Shown here: positions 10,942 to 22,757 of the stretch, in pieces
How positions within the stretch are numbered: position 1 is the first letter of the stretch
How the letters are laid out: each line of letters begins with the position of its first letter
Origin: Leidyana gryllorum EB-2025a
Lineage: Eukaryota; Apicomplexa
Direction: 5' to 3'
DNA: 64,000 bases
NCBI GenBank assembly: GCA_048772705.1
Contig: JBLWGC010000205.1
Coordinates: 103,656-167,655 of the forward strand
The notes under the pieces: generated by a model
The model's input: only the letters and a program-made list of their open reading frames with translations
Told to the model about the DNA's origin: nothing
Database searches by the model: none
Position numbers and translations under genes: made by a program

Positions 10942-13900
10942 ATGGACGGCGGAGTTGAAAAACCTGGATGCCTACCAGCTGGCGATCCGCACAATGTTAT
11001 GTTGTCACAAGTAGCTTGCCTCACTGCCAGCGACGGGACACCCCTCATGCCTGGCCAGATGTTGCCCATAAATGTCGGCCCACCTGTAATCCGGCCATAT
11101 ATAGGGGGAGGGGGAGCCGCCCCTAATGCTGCCTCCTCACCACAACAACTCCATCTCGCGCCGGAGGACATGCACTCGCCACTCATGCCTTCCCGCTCAA
11201 CCACCGGCGCCCAGATGGAACTCCGTCGCCCACCGCCCCTCGCCGCAGCGTCCCTCGGCCTCTCCGACTTCAAGTCTGTCATCCTCGTCCTCCACAAGCT
11301 CACTGGACTCGATCGCTCTTTCTTGGGCGAGGTAAGACTCCGCCCTGTAATAAGATCGCCCACATCTTTCCTTCAAAGCGACGCTTGCTCTGTATGGTGA
11401 CCTTTGGGTCGAGTCAGGTCCGCACGAGTATGATTTCTGCCCCGTCAGGCGACTCCGACGAGTTGGTCCTGGGCTTCATCATCAGACTGCCGCTGCCTCC
11501 CACACTGGATCAGCCACTAATGTGAGTACCCCTTCATAATAAACTAAATCAATCTATCGTAATCCAATCTAATACAGTATAAGCATGCAAGACTCCATCT
11601 CCAAGGCCATCGTAGCCCAAGGACAGCTCGATCCCGCGACCTTCCCGCTCAAAGCCGACATTGCTATCAGTGACACACACGTAAGAGCGAGCGCGACCAC
11701 ACGCGTGTGCGTCAGGAGACATATGGTCTTTGCAGCTACATCCCCGCGGATGCCTCAAGTATCACTTGCAGCTCATCCATCAACCGACTGGATCTGCATC
11801 AGTCCAGCGGATGGCAAGCATTCCTCACCCGACTGACCAGCCACAACAGTCGCAACATACTCCCGTTATGGCTATTCCGGCAGCTACCACTAATGTGCCC
11901 GGGCTTCGTATGCCACCCATGCGGCAGACCTTGTCCCCAGAGGAGTTTGCACAGGGTCAGACCATGTTGTACCGTCCTCCTGAGGTTTCTCAGCCACCGA
12001 TCTCGTCATTTCAGATGGCCACTCCACTGGCTTCGGGTATCGGAAGCATGAGTAGTGGTGGTTTACCACCATTGAATGCCGGTCCTCCGCCGTCCCTGTT
12101 GAGCTCGAGTGGGCCACCAGTGATGCCTGGATACCGGGTTGAGAACTACGCTGAGTTGGGTAGAGGGGCCATTCCCGCATCCCCTCAGTACGCCTATCCG
12201 CCAAACAGCGCGCGTGTGACACGACATGTGGCGGATTCCACTTTTTCAGAGATATCGTTGGGGCCAACGACACCACCGCGGTATTTGAATCAGGCTTACA
12301 TTAATTCCATGAACACTCGAGGTTCCATAGAGAATAACACGACGAGCAGTTGGGACCGTCGTAGTCACCATCGTGCGGCCTCGGAAGGCGTCACGGTGGG
12401 GGGGCGACGGGTGTTCACCCAGCGAGGAGGGGTGATGGCTGGATCAGGTGGGATGACGGTGACTGGAAGCAGCAGTCGTCCGACGGCATTCTCGTCTACG
12501 TATCTGAAGCGTGAAGACGGGACTCTCCAGGCAATGCCCCACATGCGTACGAGTCCACTGGGGGTATCTGTGATAGAGAGACTGGGCCAACCGAACCGCA
12601 ACAGCGTTGGTTCCATAACCGGCGGCGGTGTGGGAGGAGCGGGTTCTCGGCGTTCAGTGTTACCGGCGCCGATAACAGTGATGAGAGGCGAAGCGAGTGT
12701 GACTTCGACGCTTCCCAAGTTGGGGGACACTCTGCAGATCAGCGAAATACCGCTTCACATGCTTCAGTGTCCTCCTTTGTGTGAGACGGACATTTCGGAG
12801 CTGTTGAGTCGTCTGAGTGTCGGAATGAGTGAAGAAGGAGGGCCTGCGACGGTGGTTCACCCGTTCCGTTCTTTGAGTATTCGATTGGATTCATTGGATG
12901 CGATACTGAGTTCCGGCGGCATTTGTTCATTGATGTTGCGTGAGAATGGGATCGATTCGTCTGACATTGTCAAATTGCGGGCCCGGACGGAGGAGGAGGA
13001 GGTGACAGGCGGCACGATACCCACTTTGATTATCCCTGTTGACTTTCACGGACACAACTTGGAGCTGAGGATCACTTTGTTATTGGGCACAGAGTGTGGG
13101 TCGGTTGATATTCCTCTCCACGGACTCTTACGTCATGGCCAAGTCACCCTCACGGGGGGCGCTGAGCTGACGGGTGGTCTTCTCCGTCATCGTCTGCTCT
13201 TCTCGCTGCGGTTTCTGCCGTTGCCAGTGCACGCGCCGGTGTTGATGAGGCCCGAGTCCAAGTATTTGGTATCGATAATCCCGAGTCTGTCGGCCTCTTC
13301 CACTGGAGGCGGGTTCCAGCATCCCTCCCATCCGGCGTCTCACTCGGCTGCACAGCTGCAGCACATCACACCAACGGTTGTGGAGCACCACGCCGGGATC
13401 GCCACGGGACCGATGGCTCTGCGTAGTGCTCGAAGTGAGAGTGTAATGTCGAATGAGGATCAGGGGAGTGTGACTGGGAAGGGCGGGAACTGGAATCATT
13501 TGGTGGTGACAGTGCGGTCCATTGACGACTCGGCTAACCCCATTCCAATGGAAATCGAAGGTGTGACTACGAAGGATTTGTACTGTAAGGTGTCTCTCGG
13601 TACCACAACAGCCCTAAGGGCCCGATTCGTCAATTGGAGACAGGAGGGCAAGAAACTACCCGACTTTGAGTTTGAACATAAAGGCGAACGAGTGCTCAAA
13701 CTGTCGCTCGTTGGAACCGACCCCAACAGCAAAGTGAACCTCGGAGTGTGCAGAATCGACCTTCACGCTCTCTCGAGGACCGGAAGGGCGTACTTCCGCG
13801 GACGCGTTCCGGTAATAAAGGCAGGGCGGTTGGTGTGACAATAATGTTTTACTCTTGCAGCTGGCGGGCCACGCGTCCTTCCCGAACGCGCCGTTCCTCA

Positions 13901-14608
13901 ATTTGGTGTTCAAGTTTGGCTACAAAGCCACGGACGGGACTGAGGGAGAGACGATTCCCAGAAACCCCAAAAGTGCGACCTCCTGGCGCCACGCGCTGGA
14001 GGGTTGCACACACTTCCAATTCACTATCCATAAGATCTCATCCAAGGATCTGTCCCTGTTGAGATCGGTGAGTGGGGCAATAGTATCAATTATCATTCGT
14101 ATTGGAATTGTTGCGCAGTCCTTTTGCATCAGACTGAGCTGCGGCTCGTTCCGGTACAAGACGACTCGGCTGGAACTGCCGCCTGCCGCCGCTGGAGATA
14201 AAATCAATGAGTTCAATGGTCCAATCACTTTGGAGGCTGAAGTAACTCCGGAGCTGCTGGACACTCTGGAATTGAAACCATTTGTGTAAGTCTCCCTCCC
14301 AAGTGTCTGTCTGGCGGAACCTCACTGTCTTGTCAGGGTGTGTATCTATGTCAAGCTGGACAGCCAGGCTGTTACGTCCGGCTCGCACGTGGCGTATCAA
14401 TTTTTCCGTCTGTCCCCAAGTCACTTTGCCATACCGAGTCCGCCTCCTCGGTCCTACACTGGGGAACAAGAGGTAACGAACGCTGGCTGTGGTATTGTGG
14501 GGAAACACACAATTTTCTCATTGACAGATGACCATTGCTCAGGATATAAGCTCGACGGAGCCCAGGTGTACTATGCAGTACACTATGTTTGCGTCCTCCA
14601 AGCGTTAG
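10942..14608 (+). CDS. Large Pro/Ser-rich protein with C2-like domains
   Basis: Eight exons: 10942-11331, 11418-11521, 11578-11680, 11736-13811, 13861-14067, 14119-14285, 14337-14472, 14528-14608; 1,087 residues. A beta-rich N-terminal segment (LSDFKSVILVLHKLTGLDRS, then GFIIRLPLPP) is followed by about 300 residues of low complexity. The C-terminal half has C2-like stretches: NHLVVTVRSIDD with ARFVNWRQEGKKLPDFEF and RVLKLSLVGTDP, then FTIHKISSKDLSLLRS with FRYKTTRLELP. These resemble NT-C2/C2 sandwiches but without clear calcium-binding aspartates, so lipid or protein binding is only a guess. It starts 36 bp after the pyruvate decarboxylase stop. Intron 11681-11735 carries the palindrome CACACGCGTGTG. 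Confidence 0.72.
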
Positions 14609-14667
14609 AACTGTAGTCCACGAACCTTCGCGCCCCCGCGGGCAGTCAGTCCTCTATTTCTTGTGTG

Positions 14668-15699
14668 ATGAATGAGTCTCAGCGTGTATCGACCCCCCAA
14701 ATGTCGCCACAAATTTTCTCCTCCAGATACAGAATGATGACCTTACCTCCTGCATCCGAGCACCACCAGCCGCAGACTCATACGCACTCCCCCACTCAGA
14801 CTGGAACTTCAGTCATCGGTGTTCGATATAAGGATGGAATCCTTCTGGCCTGTGACACCTTGGGTAAGAATCGAATCCCCCGCCACCGCCGCCACTATCC
14901 TTTTTCAGTCTCCTACGGACACGGCAAACGCTATCAATCCGTCCAGAGATTCTTTCCTATCGGCAACAATATGGTTTTAACGGGTTCTGGTGATCACTCC
15001 GATCTCCAACACATATGTGGCCTCCTCAAAAGTATCAAGTGAGACTCGAAATCTCCTCAAATATCCACACAAACGCCATCAGTCTTCGGGACGTTGTCAT
15101 CAATGACGGCAACAGCATCTCCACGCGGGCGCTCCACAGCTATCTCACACGAGTACTCTACGAGAGGAGGAACAAAATGGATCCTCTCTGGGGCACATTC
15201 GTCCTGGCTGGCAGAGACCGCAATGATTCTTTGTGAGCCAATTGTCGATCCACCAACACATCCTCAACCCACACAGCTTCTTAGGATCAGCCGATATGTG
15301 GGGAACGGCACTTCGCGATGAGCCATATATCGCCACATCTATTTCGTCGTACATGGCTATGCCTCACCTCCGTCTGGAAGCCCGTCCCGATATGACTGAA
15401 GAGTGAGTGACTTCAGTCTCAACTAAGACTCACACTACTCTGCCTTGCAGACAAGCCCGCTCGCTTCTGATGCGGTGTCTGACTATCGGCGCTGGAGTCG
15501 ATATGTCTCAGTCCCAGGAAGTCCAGTTCACCAAAGTTAGCTCCGAGGGCGTTGTTGTGGAGACTCCTATTATTGTAACTCCCAATTGGTACGTTCCATC
15601 CCTCCGTTCCCACTCTACATTACCAATCCTCCTCACAGGGACCGTCAAGACTTTGTCAAGTCGCGCTTAGCTATGCCGCTGTGCTCTTATCCATACTGA
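14668..15699 (+). CDS. PSMB4: Proteasome subunit beta type-4 (beta7)
   Basis: Beta7 of the 20S proteasome core, a structural, non-catalytic beta subunit in most eukaryotes. Six exons: 14668-14863, 14909-15038, 15083-15232, 15277-15402, 15451-15588, 15639-15699; 266 residues. TGTSVIGVRYKDGILLACDT is the N-terminal nucleophile-hydrolase fold start; NNMVLTGSGDHSDLQ, YERRNKMDPLWGTFVLAG and the C-terminal EGPLS-like region (VVETPIIVTPNWD) follow the PSMB4 pattern, including the RxKMxPLW motif specific to this subunit. A 42-residue propeptide-like N terminus precedes TGTS. All five introns are 44-50 nt. Confidence 0.93.
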
Positions 15700-15816
15700 T
15701 GAATGATGAAATGTGTTTCTAATATGGATCGACACAGACAGATTGACTCATCGCTCGCTCCTGCCTTTCTTGAACTCGCAACAAATGCTAGCTTTTGAAT
15801 AATAGGTGCACTTGGT

Positions 15817-18801
15817 TTAGGATGATGGACTGAGCTGATGAAAAGCGCGACGCAAAAATGACCCTCTCCCAGCCACTCTTTCCGGCGATTGGGCCACTGG
15901 TGCTGGCACCGTCTGTAGAAAATCACAATTTATGCTAAGATCCCACACATTTACACTGACCTGCGGCTCCATCGGTGGCCCGTCATTTTCCGTGTGAATC
16001 GAAGAACTACTCGCTCGACGGATCACCTCAGAGTGTGATAGAGCCCGCGATATCACTCGTCGCGATCGATCGACGTTCAAATGCCGATGCTGCAAACAAC
16101 AAAGAGCCAATATTGCTTTGTTCAACATAAACCACGGACATGGAGACGGAGACACACACTTGCAGCACACACATGTTATCACACATACACTTCAATCACA
16201 CAACTCACTGGGTACTCACCAGGGTATATCGGCGTCTGAACGGTGACCAATAGCGGTGTATTGGCTCCAATGACAATCCCAAGGCCGTCAAGGCAGTGTA
16301 CCTGGAAGGTGGGCTGGGGCTCGGAGGGCAAGAGTCCGCCCGGACACTGTCATCGCTCTCGGGTACATGAAAGCCTCCGTGATCCTCGTCCTGTGCCAGG
16401 GGAGACACCAGTGGGGGCAGATCGTCATCCAGTAGAGAGCGAAGGAGAGCCTCGAGCTCCCGAGTGCGAAGGAGGACATCAAAGAGGACCGCGACCAGGA
16501 GAATCTGGATGCAGTGCCAGAGGCGGATGATGTGTGTGAGTTCCAGGAAGCAGATTTGTACATAGGTGGCGAGAGCGTCGGATTCCATGTCATCAGTGAC
16601 AGCTTCATACCATCCGAAGAGTGACCAGCCAAAGAAGAATGACTCTCCTCCGTTCCAGGTGAGATAGCGGATGAGATCAGTGATCCATCCGATGATTTTG
16701 ACTATGTACCTGATACCATAGACAGAGCTTTGTTCCTTCAAAAAGTCTCGATATGTGTGTCCGGCCTTGACGATTGCCTCTAAGCGTTTGCGTCTGAGGG
16801 GATTTTTGTCACCATAGCGAGGCGACTCCCCGGTGGTATCGGCGGCCATCTTTTGCAGTCGGTTGAGTCGATGTTCAATGGCGACTCCGAAGCCGAGTTC
16901 CCGCACCAAACTCAGCTCGACGATTTTCTCTCGGAGCACTCGGGCGTCGCGAGCGTCAACATCTCTTGGGGGGGAGGGAGTGATGGGCGGAGGAGTGCGG
17001 GAGGTTGACTCACCTCATAGCGGCTGCCAGTGTGCAGACTGCTCGTCGACCATTGCTATTCCCCCACGCGAATTCAGGCAACAAGTGTTGACAGATCACT
17101 CGAAGTGATTTCTGATTATGGGAGAGTGACGCGATTGTGGATTGTGTCTATGGAACTCACAGACAGAACGTGGCTGGCATAGAGACTTTCCCAGGCTTCT
17201 TCGGTGAATAGGTGGCGTTCCAACTGTGTGTCGAGGGGTTTGTGGCAGTCGTTTGGGGCTGCTTACCGCAAAGTCGAGTTCGATGGCTATTTTCTCGGCA
17301 TTTTCAACGGCTCCAGCGATGGTGCTGAGGATCTCTTTGAGCATTGTGAGTCTCCGGAAGGTTCTGCATCGAGAGGGAGTGAGCGTTGGAGAGCGAAGAA
17401 GTATCGGTGGGTCTCACGTTTCTGACTCAGACTTGACTTGGGTTTCGAGATCGCTGATACGGTCTGCGAGTGCCAAGAGAGGGGGTTCTGCTTCTTGACG
17501 ACTGGTGGCGGGTTCGGTTTGTCGAGCTTTGAAGTCCTCTTCCAATTCTTGTTCTAATGACTTCATTCTCTCATTAGTCCGGGCCCAGGGGTCGATGGGG
17601 TTGTTGGACGAAATGGGAGTTATGGGACAGGTTTGGCTGAAGATGACCGTCTCGAGGAGCGCCCGGAGCGGAGAGTTCTTTTCGGAAGCCGCGTCAAAGT
17701 GTGTCTTTTCGTGATCTGACCATCGTGTCAGAACGGCTTCAGTGGCAGTGTGGGCGGGTGTAGACTCGTTGCCGAGGGGCCTCGGAGTGGGGTGGGGGTG
17801 ATCTATCCAGCGTCTTTTGAGATTCTCCAGTTCTCGGGACATTGGGGGATTGGAGGGATTGGTATTGGGGGGAGGGTTGAATCGAAACTTGTCGGTGGAG
17901 TTGAAAGCAGAGAGGAAGGGGTCGGAGGCGTCGGAGGTCTCGACGACCATTGAAGCGTCGGAAGCCGCAGAGGACGAGGAATCGGCATTGTTATTGTCTC
18001 CTTCGGCCCGTTGCTGTTGTTGGGCGGCGGTGGTTTGGTCGGCAGTGCTGCTGCCTCTGACAGATAGACGGGACTCCAATCCCTGCATGAGTGTGGCACC
18101 GAAGGCTCTGAATTGTGTGAGGGTACACAGCGGGGCGTCGGCGACGGGGTAGTACGAGATGAATTGAACCTTGAGATGTGTCACCCAACAGCCCGGAGAC
18201 CGCAGTCGGGAGCAGAATTGTCGAAGGTCAAACATTTCAGTCGCTCGAGAGGGGTCCATGGCCAGAAGGCCCAGGAGACGCCACTCTGAGGTCGGGAAGG
18301 ACGACGCTCCGAACAAAGCCGCCTTTCTATATATTCCAGCCGTAGTTTGGAGGGAGGGATCTTTCCGGACCACTTACCCATAGTACGACGAGAAGAGCTC
18401 AGTAAAGTGCAGTGAGACAAACTCCACAGAGATTTGCTCTGGCAGTGCCACAACAAACCACGAAGTCTGGTCACAGGGACCGATCATATAGTCCTCAGAC
18501 TTGGGGCTCTGCAGGGCGAGTTGAAACGCGGGGCGGAGCTGTGCCTTACGAGAACACTTTTGACTTTGCTGAGACTGAGTGCGGCCTCAACGATCCGAGC
18601 TCCCGAGTCAAAGGACGCAAAGTCATACCGATGTCGGACTTCTGCATAGATATGGGGACTGGAAGAGGTCCAATGATATATGGCCTCGGGTCTTTCTTCG
18701 ACCGCCGCTATCAACGCCCGGCTCGGCGGCTCTGAAGACCCCACCACATCGCCAACTGCTGCCAGAACCCCCAGACACCACACAAGCAGCAGCGAAATCA
18801 T
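15817..18801 (-). CDS. SUN-domain protein of the SLP1/SUCO type
   Basis: Endomembrane glycoproteins of this type sit in the ER and protect folding membrane proteins. Nine exons: 18550-18801, 18378-18508, 17418-18326, 17267-17363, 17161-17223, 17014-17111, 16220-16964, 15961-16089, 15817-15912; 839 residues. There is a signal peptide (MISLLLVWCLGVLAAVGDV). The SUN core is spread over exons 1-3: RYDFASFDSGARIVEA, then YMIGPCDQTSWFVVALPE, FTELFSSYYG, TSEWRLLGLLA and APLCTLTQFRAFGATLM. This order is that of SLP1/SUCO, not of KASH-binding SUN proteins. A disordered Ser/Gln stretch follows, then coiled coil, and a likely membrane anchor near residue 690 (IIRLWHCIQILLVAVLFDVL). The final intron (48 nt) is in frame and may be optional. 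Confidence 0.85.
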
Positions 18802-18830
18802 CCAACCATTTGACTCTTCTGCAAAAAACG

Positions 18831-19898
18831 ATGACGGAACCCATTGACGTCAACGAAGACGACCTCCTCTTCCTCGTCGAACAGGGGGTTTCCGAAACCA
18901 AAGCAAATGAAGCCCTCATAGCCGTCGGTGGCTCAGGCAGTAAGCTCAAAACCCCCAGTCGTCGCCTTTACTGTCCCCCCCCCTCAGCCACGGAAGCCCT
19001 CGACTGGATCAGCGCAACAGCCGCCAAAGAGGCCGAGGCTAATGGAGGCGAGGCCGAGGAGACAGGCCCGAAGCTCTCCCCCGAGGAGAGAGCGCTCAAA
19101 GTGGCAGAGCTGCAGAAACGTATCCGTGATAAGCGGGCTGCCGCCGAGAAGAAGGCGGCTCAGGAGGCCGAACGCAACCGCATCGAGTCGACTAAACAGT
19201 TGATGGAGGCCAAACGAAAGTTCGAAGAGGCCGAAGCACAACGCCTCGCAGACCAGATTGCCCGCGAACGAGAGGAAAAGAAACAGGCCGAAGCCAGACA
19301 ACGTGAACTGCTGAAACAAGAGTACCGCGAACGCTTTGGCAAAGAGGTGAGTTCATCACTTCAATCAGACGTTGGTGACACAACTTTGACTAACTCGACG
19401 ACTCAATTCGCAGCTCAGTGACGATGTGTTGGCTGAAGAGGCCTTCAACAAGAAGACTCCGCGGGAAAAGGTGGTCGCGTTGATCGGCATGTTGAAGGCC
19501 GAGCTCAACAAAAGCCCAGAGAATAAGACTAAAGTTATCGACTGCGCTCGGATCTGTCGAATATATTGCGGAAACCTCAAAGACAATCCCACAGACCCAA
19601 AGTTTCAGCAAATCAGGTAATCACACTCAAGGTGTGCCACACCAAATGTGTGTTTGTTCAGATTGGGGAACAAAGCGTTCAGCGAAAAAGTGGCTCCATT
19701 CAGCGATGCCTTACGTCTATTGGACATTCTCGGCTTCAAGAAGACGGGTACGTTCATTCATTACTCAACCCGATCGCTAACACGATGATATGATATCTCA
19801 CAGAGGATGGCGAGTTTCTCAAAATGAACGGAATGCCTGATGGGTTCCTACTGGGCGAGGCTATAAAGTTCTTGGACTTCCTTCTCCGCCAAGCCTGA
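18831..19898 (+). CDS. UBA-coiled coil-PUB protein, likely p97/VCP cofactor
   Basis: Five exons: 18831-18939, 18988-19346, 19414-19616, 19662-19747, 19804-19898; 283 residues. The N-terminal UBA-like domain (LLFLVEQGVSETKANEALIA, spliced to TTEALDWI) should bind ubiquitin. A long charged coiled coil (residues about 65-165) follows, as in UBXN1. The C terminus is a PUB domain (KVIDCARICRIYCGNLKDNP, then RLGNKAFSEKVAPFSDALRL and LDILGFKKTEDGEFL), which binds the p97/VCP tail. No UBX domain is present, so the usual second p97 contact is missing. The start is 29 bp from the divergent SUN/SLP1 gene. Confidence 0.85.
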
Positions 19899-19990
19899 CC
19901 GACAGACACCGAAGACGCCCTTGAAGGAGGGCGCGCCTACTCCCGTCTGATTGACTGACTGCACGCTGGTGTCTGTGGAGGGGAGTGGAG

Positions 19991-20044
19991 GCGCCTTTGT
20001 TGAGGGAGTCGCCTTTGTTGAGGGAAGCGCCTTTGTTGAGGGAG
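19991..20044. repeat. Tandem repeat, 18-bp unit, three copies
   Basis: Three nearly perfect copies of an 18-bp unit with the core GCCTTTGTTGAGGGA lie between the convergent stops of the UBA-PUB gene (19898) and the DA1-like gene (20067). It is probably part of one or both 3' untranslated regions. On the minus strand the unit could code a PSTKAxP repeat, but there is no sign of translation. Confidence 0.75.
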
Positions 20045-20066
20045 CCGCTTTTCTCCAGGCCACCGA

Positions 20067-21185
20067 TTAAGCGTCCCAAACACATTTGAGCTCAGAGAGG
20101 CTATGGAGGAATTTCTGCCAGAGGAGAGTCTTAGTGGTGCATTTGGATTGGGGAAGTTGTCCATCTTGTTTGGTCCAGAGGTCATCACAGCACTCATTCC
20201 AGAGGCCGAGGGCCTTTGAAGTGAGGCAGCTGGAGGAGTTGGACTGGGGTCTTAGTTTGTAGAGCCAAAGATTTTTCAAGGACTCCTCGTACTCATTGTA
20301 TGGTTTGGTGCTCTCCAGTATCTCTGCGGCAAAGAGGTGACAGGCCGCTTCTTCGAGCTCTTTGTATTCCGCTCTCGTGGTGCAATAGTCTCTGAACGCT
20401 CCGTCCATCGCCTGGAAGGCCAAGGAGCGGAGAGCGGGCGTATTGCGTATGATGAGTCCCCGATTGATGCTCATGAGTGCGTGTATGAGTTCGTGTGCTA
20501 AGACAACAGTGGTGACTACTCGTGGGAGGCCTCCGAGGATACAGATCTCTTTGATCAATGTGGTTCCAATGTCATCGTTGAGGACATCGAGTGAGCAGAA
20601 CCCAAAGATGGTATGGGACTGATTCCAGTGTCCGCAAGTGGTGACTTTGGGGCCTTTGCCGATGCGTTGGAGTCCCTTTGCTTTCAGTTTGACTGGGATC
20701 CGACTGAGTGCCCTTCGTACATCCTTTTCGATTTTGAGAACGTTTTCCATTTTGCGAAGGATAGTCTCCCGCAAAACGTGTGCTTCTTTGTAATTGCGAA
20801 CGGGAGCGGTTATCGAACACGAATCGCACACGTAGCCCTGTTCCACCACGGATCCGTCGGCCAAATCCTGTTCGTTCATCTTCCTCTCGCAGGCCAAACA
20901 TATCTCGATCTCTGCACTCGCACAACATGGCCCGATTATTTGATCCTCCTTCCAATGGGGGTGGACATAGCACTCATAATATGCTGATCCTTCAGTCCCT
21001 TTTTGCTTTGGGAGCCTCAACCCACAGACATCACACCAACTCTGGCGCTCTCGGGGCAATTTCCGGTCAAGTGGCTGAGCCTCGGGCATGGTTCGTGGCC
21101 GCGCACCTTTGCTGTCCCCACCAGTGCATGCTGCAGAGTTTCTATACGCTTTGAACGACGATGAACTCTTCTTTCGCTTCGACAT
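20067..21185 (-). CDS. DA1-like zinc peptidase with extra zinc-finger module
   Basis: Single-exon gene, up to 372 residues. The C-terminal half matches the DA1 peptidase domain: GGLPRVVTTVVLAHELIHAL contains the HExxH zinc site, followed by a conserved EEAACHLFAAEIL helix supplying the likely third ligand. Plant DA1 is a ubiquitin-activated peptidase limiting growth; the role here is unknown. The N-terminal half has paired Cys motifs (CDVCG at about 52, then YYECYVHPHW, PCC, CLACERK, YVCDSC), a LIM-like treble in place of the standard LIM plus UIM. The first ATG (21185) overlaps the TSR4/PDCD2L coding end by 44 bp; a start at the Met near 21089 would avoid this. Confidence 0.82.
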   Translation of the reverse strand: MSKRKKSSSSFKAYRNSAACTGGDSKGARPRTMPEAQPLDRKLPRERQSWCDVCGLRLPKQKGTEGSAYYECYVHPHWKEDQIIGPCCASAEIEICLACERKMNEQDLADGSVVEQGYVCDSCSITAPVRNYKEAHVLRETILRKMENVLKIEKDVRRALSRIPVKLKAKGLQRIGKGPKVTTCGHWNQSHTIFGFCSLDVLNDDIGTTLIKEICILGGLPRVVTTVVLAHELIHALMSINRGLIIRNTPALRSLAFQAMDGAFRDYCTTRAEYKELEEAACHLFAAEILESTKPYNEYEESLKNLWLYKLRPQSNSSSCLTSKALGLWNECCDDLWTKQDGQLPQSKCTTKTLLWQKFLHSLSELKCVWDA

Positions 21186-22685
21186 CGGCCGACTCTGTCC
21201 AGCAGTCAGCTTTACCTAAATCGATCATTCTGAATCCACCAAAACCCGATACAAATTTACTCACAAGTATAAATCACCACAATACCCCAGAACATTGTGT
21301 GATTGAATGCGGGACCGACTTCTCCAGCCTCCAACAGACTGCTCAGAGTACTCAGAACCTGCATCTCATAGATTCGAGGCCCTTTGCAACTCGGACATGA
21401 CGGAGGCTTAGCAATGCCCTTGACCAACAGTCTCAATTGCTGTCGTTCCGGGTCATCGTCCACTCCAGCCGGGGGCGGTGTACCCAACCACAAAGGCTTT
21501 CCTCCCCAGTCGTGACGTATTATCTGTTCCGGCGCCACTCGCATTCTCTTCTCAAACTTTAAGGTCACTTTATCCACTGACGGGTCGCAGTCTGTATCGA
21601 CCCCACCACTACGATCGACTTTGGCCGCATAGACCTGAGCTGACCCGCCGATACCGCTCTCAGACACTTTTTTATACGCCACCTCCAATTCGGTGGCTCT
21701 CAGATCTGAAACAGACAGAATATCGAGAAAAGTGCGTGTGGAGTCGAAATCTTACCCAAATCGTCCAGAAGTCCGTTCTCCAGTCCCTCGGGTTGTTGAT
21801 CCACCTCGAGTGTGTAACACGGTATTTCAGGCACCTCTGAGGGCAGTCTCACAGCTGTCCACGCCCGTCGCTTTGGTTCCTTGACAGTCGAGACGGGGAC
21901 CGGAGCTGTTGTGCCGCTCAGACATAGTCCTTTCAACTGGTCCGCCAACTCAGCTATAGACTCTGTGGGAAAAGAGCTGTCGAAAATGGAGGCGGAAGTC
22001 GAAAAGTCAAACGGTGAAGGGAGTTTCTCTCTCGCTGCATCGGTATCTTCAGCCGCCGTTGCCGCTTTCTCCGTCGGCTTAACCCGTCCGACTCTCACCA
22101 CCTTCCACCCTTTCTGACTCAGATGGCACGGAGCATTTCTTCCCGGCCGCGCTAAACGAGGATCGCCCTCAAACTCCTCCTCCGACGATGACCAATCTGC
22201 CGAAGAGACCTCACTGTCACTTTCCGCCCCCCCAGCGCGATGTTGGGCCTCTCTATCGTCCTCTGCGTCTTCCGATAACGGGACATTGGCCCCACCCTTT
22301 GGCTCCTCGTCCGATAACGGGACATTGGCCCCACTCGTCTTTGGCTCCTCTTCCATTTCCCGGTCCACTTCGGGGGAAGTGGTGGTGGGTTTTCGCCAAC
22401 TGTCACTGAGACAGACGAAAATGTAAATGGTGCGGTTAGACAGAGGCCCGCAGGGCGTATCGATTTGGGCGAGTAGCGTCATAGGGGACCGGCAGCAACC
22501 GCACTTGATGGGTAATAAAGGGTCCAAAACCGTGGTACCATCTGAATTGAGCCAACAAGTCTGTATACCATGGATTGATACCGAAAAGGACACTTCAGAC
22601 GTACCGGTTGACCCCCGACTCGCGAGGTGAGAGGTGAAGCGGTCGGTAGCCTGGGTTCTCCAAGAAACCCAAGCGTTATGGTCAT
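21142..22685 (-). CDS. PDCD2L: TSR4/PDCD2L-like ribosomal protein chaperone
   Basis: This family escorts ribosomal protein uS5 (RPS2) during 40S subunit assembly. Four exons: 22605-22685, 21756-22560, 21265-21705, 21142-21215; 466 residues. The N-terminal domain reads VGGQPTCWL (the family GG-P-WL motif), CGCCRSPMTLLAQIDTP and RTIYIFVC. The C-terminal domain has EQIIRHDWGGKPLWL, CPSCKGPRIYEMQVL and WGIVVIYTC. A 200-residue acidic linker lies between them, with a duplicated GGANVPLS-like segment. The last exon supplies CKADC and ends EFIVVQSV, as expected from the family (EFVWVQ); it runs into the start of the DA1-like reading frame. Confidence 0.87.
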
Positions 22686-22757
22686 GTACGTTTTGGTTCT
22701 TTCAGAAATTTCTACTTCGATGCAGTGGTGGCGTAAGGGTTCCGCCGTCCGCAAGAA

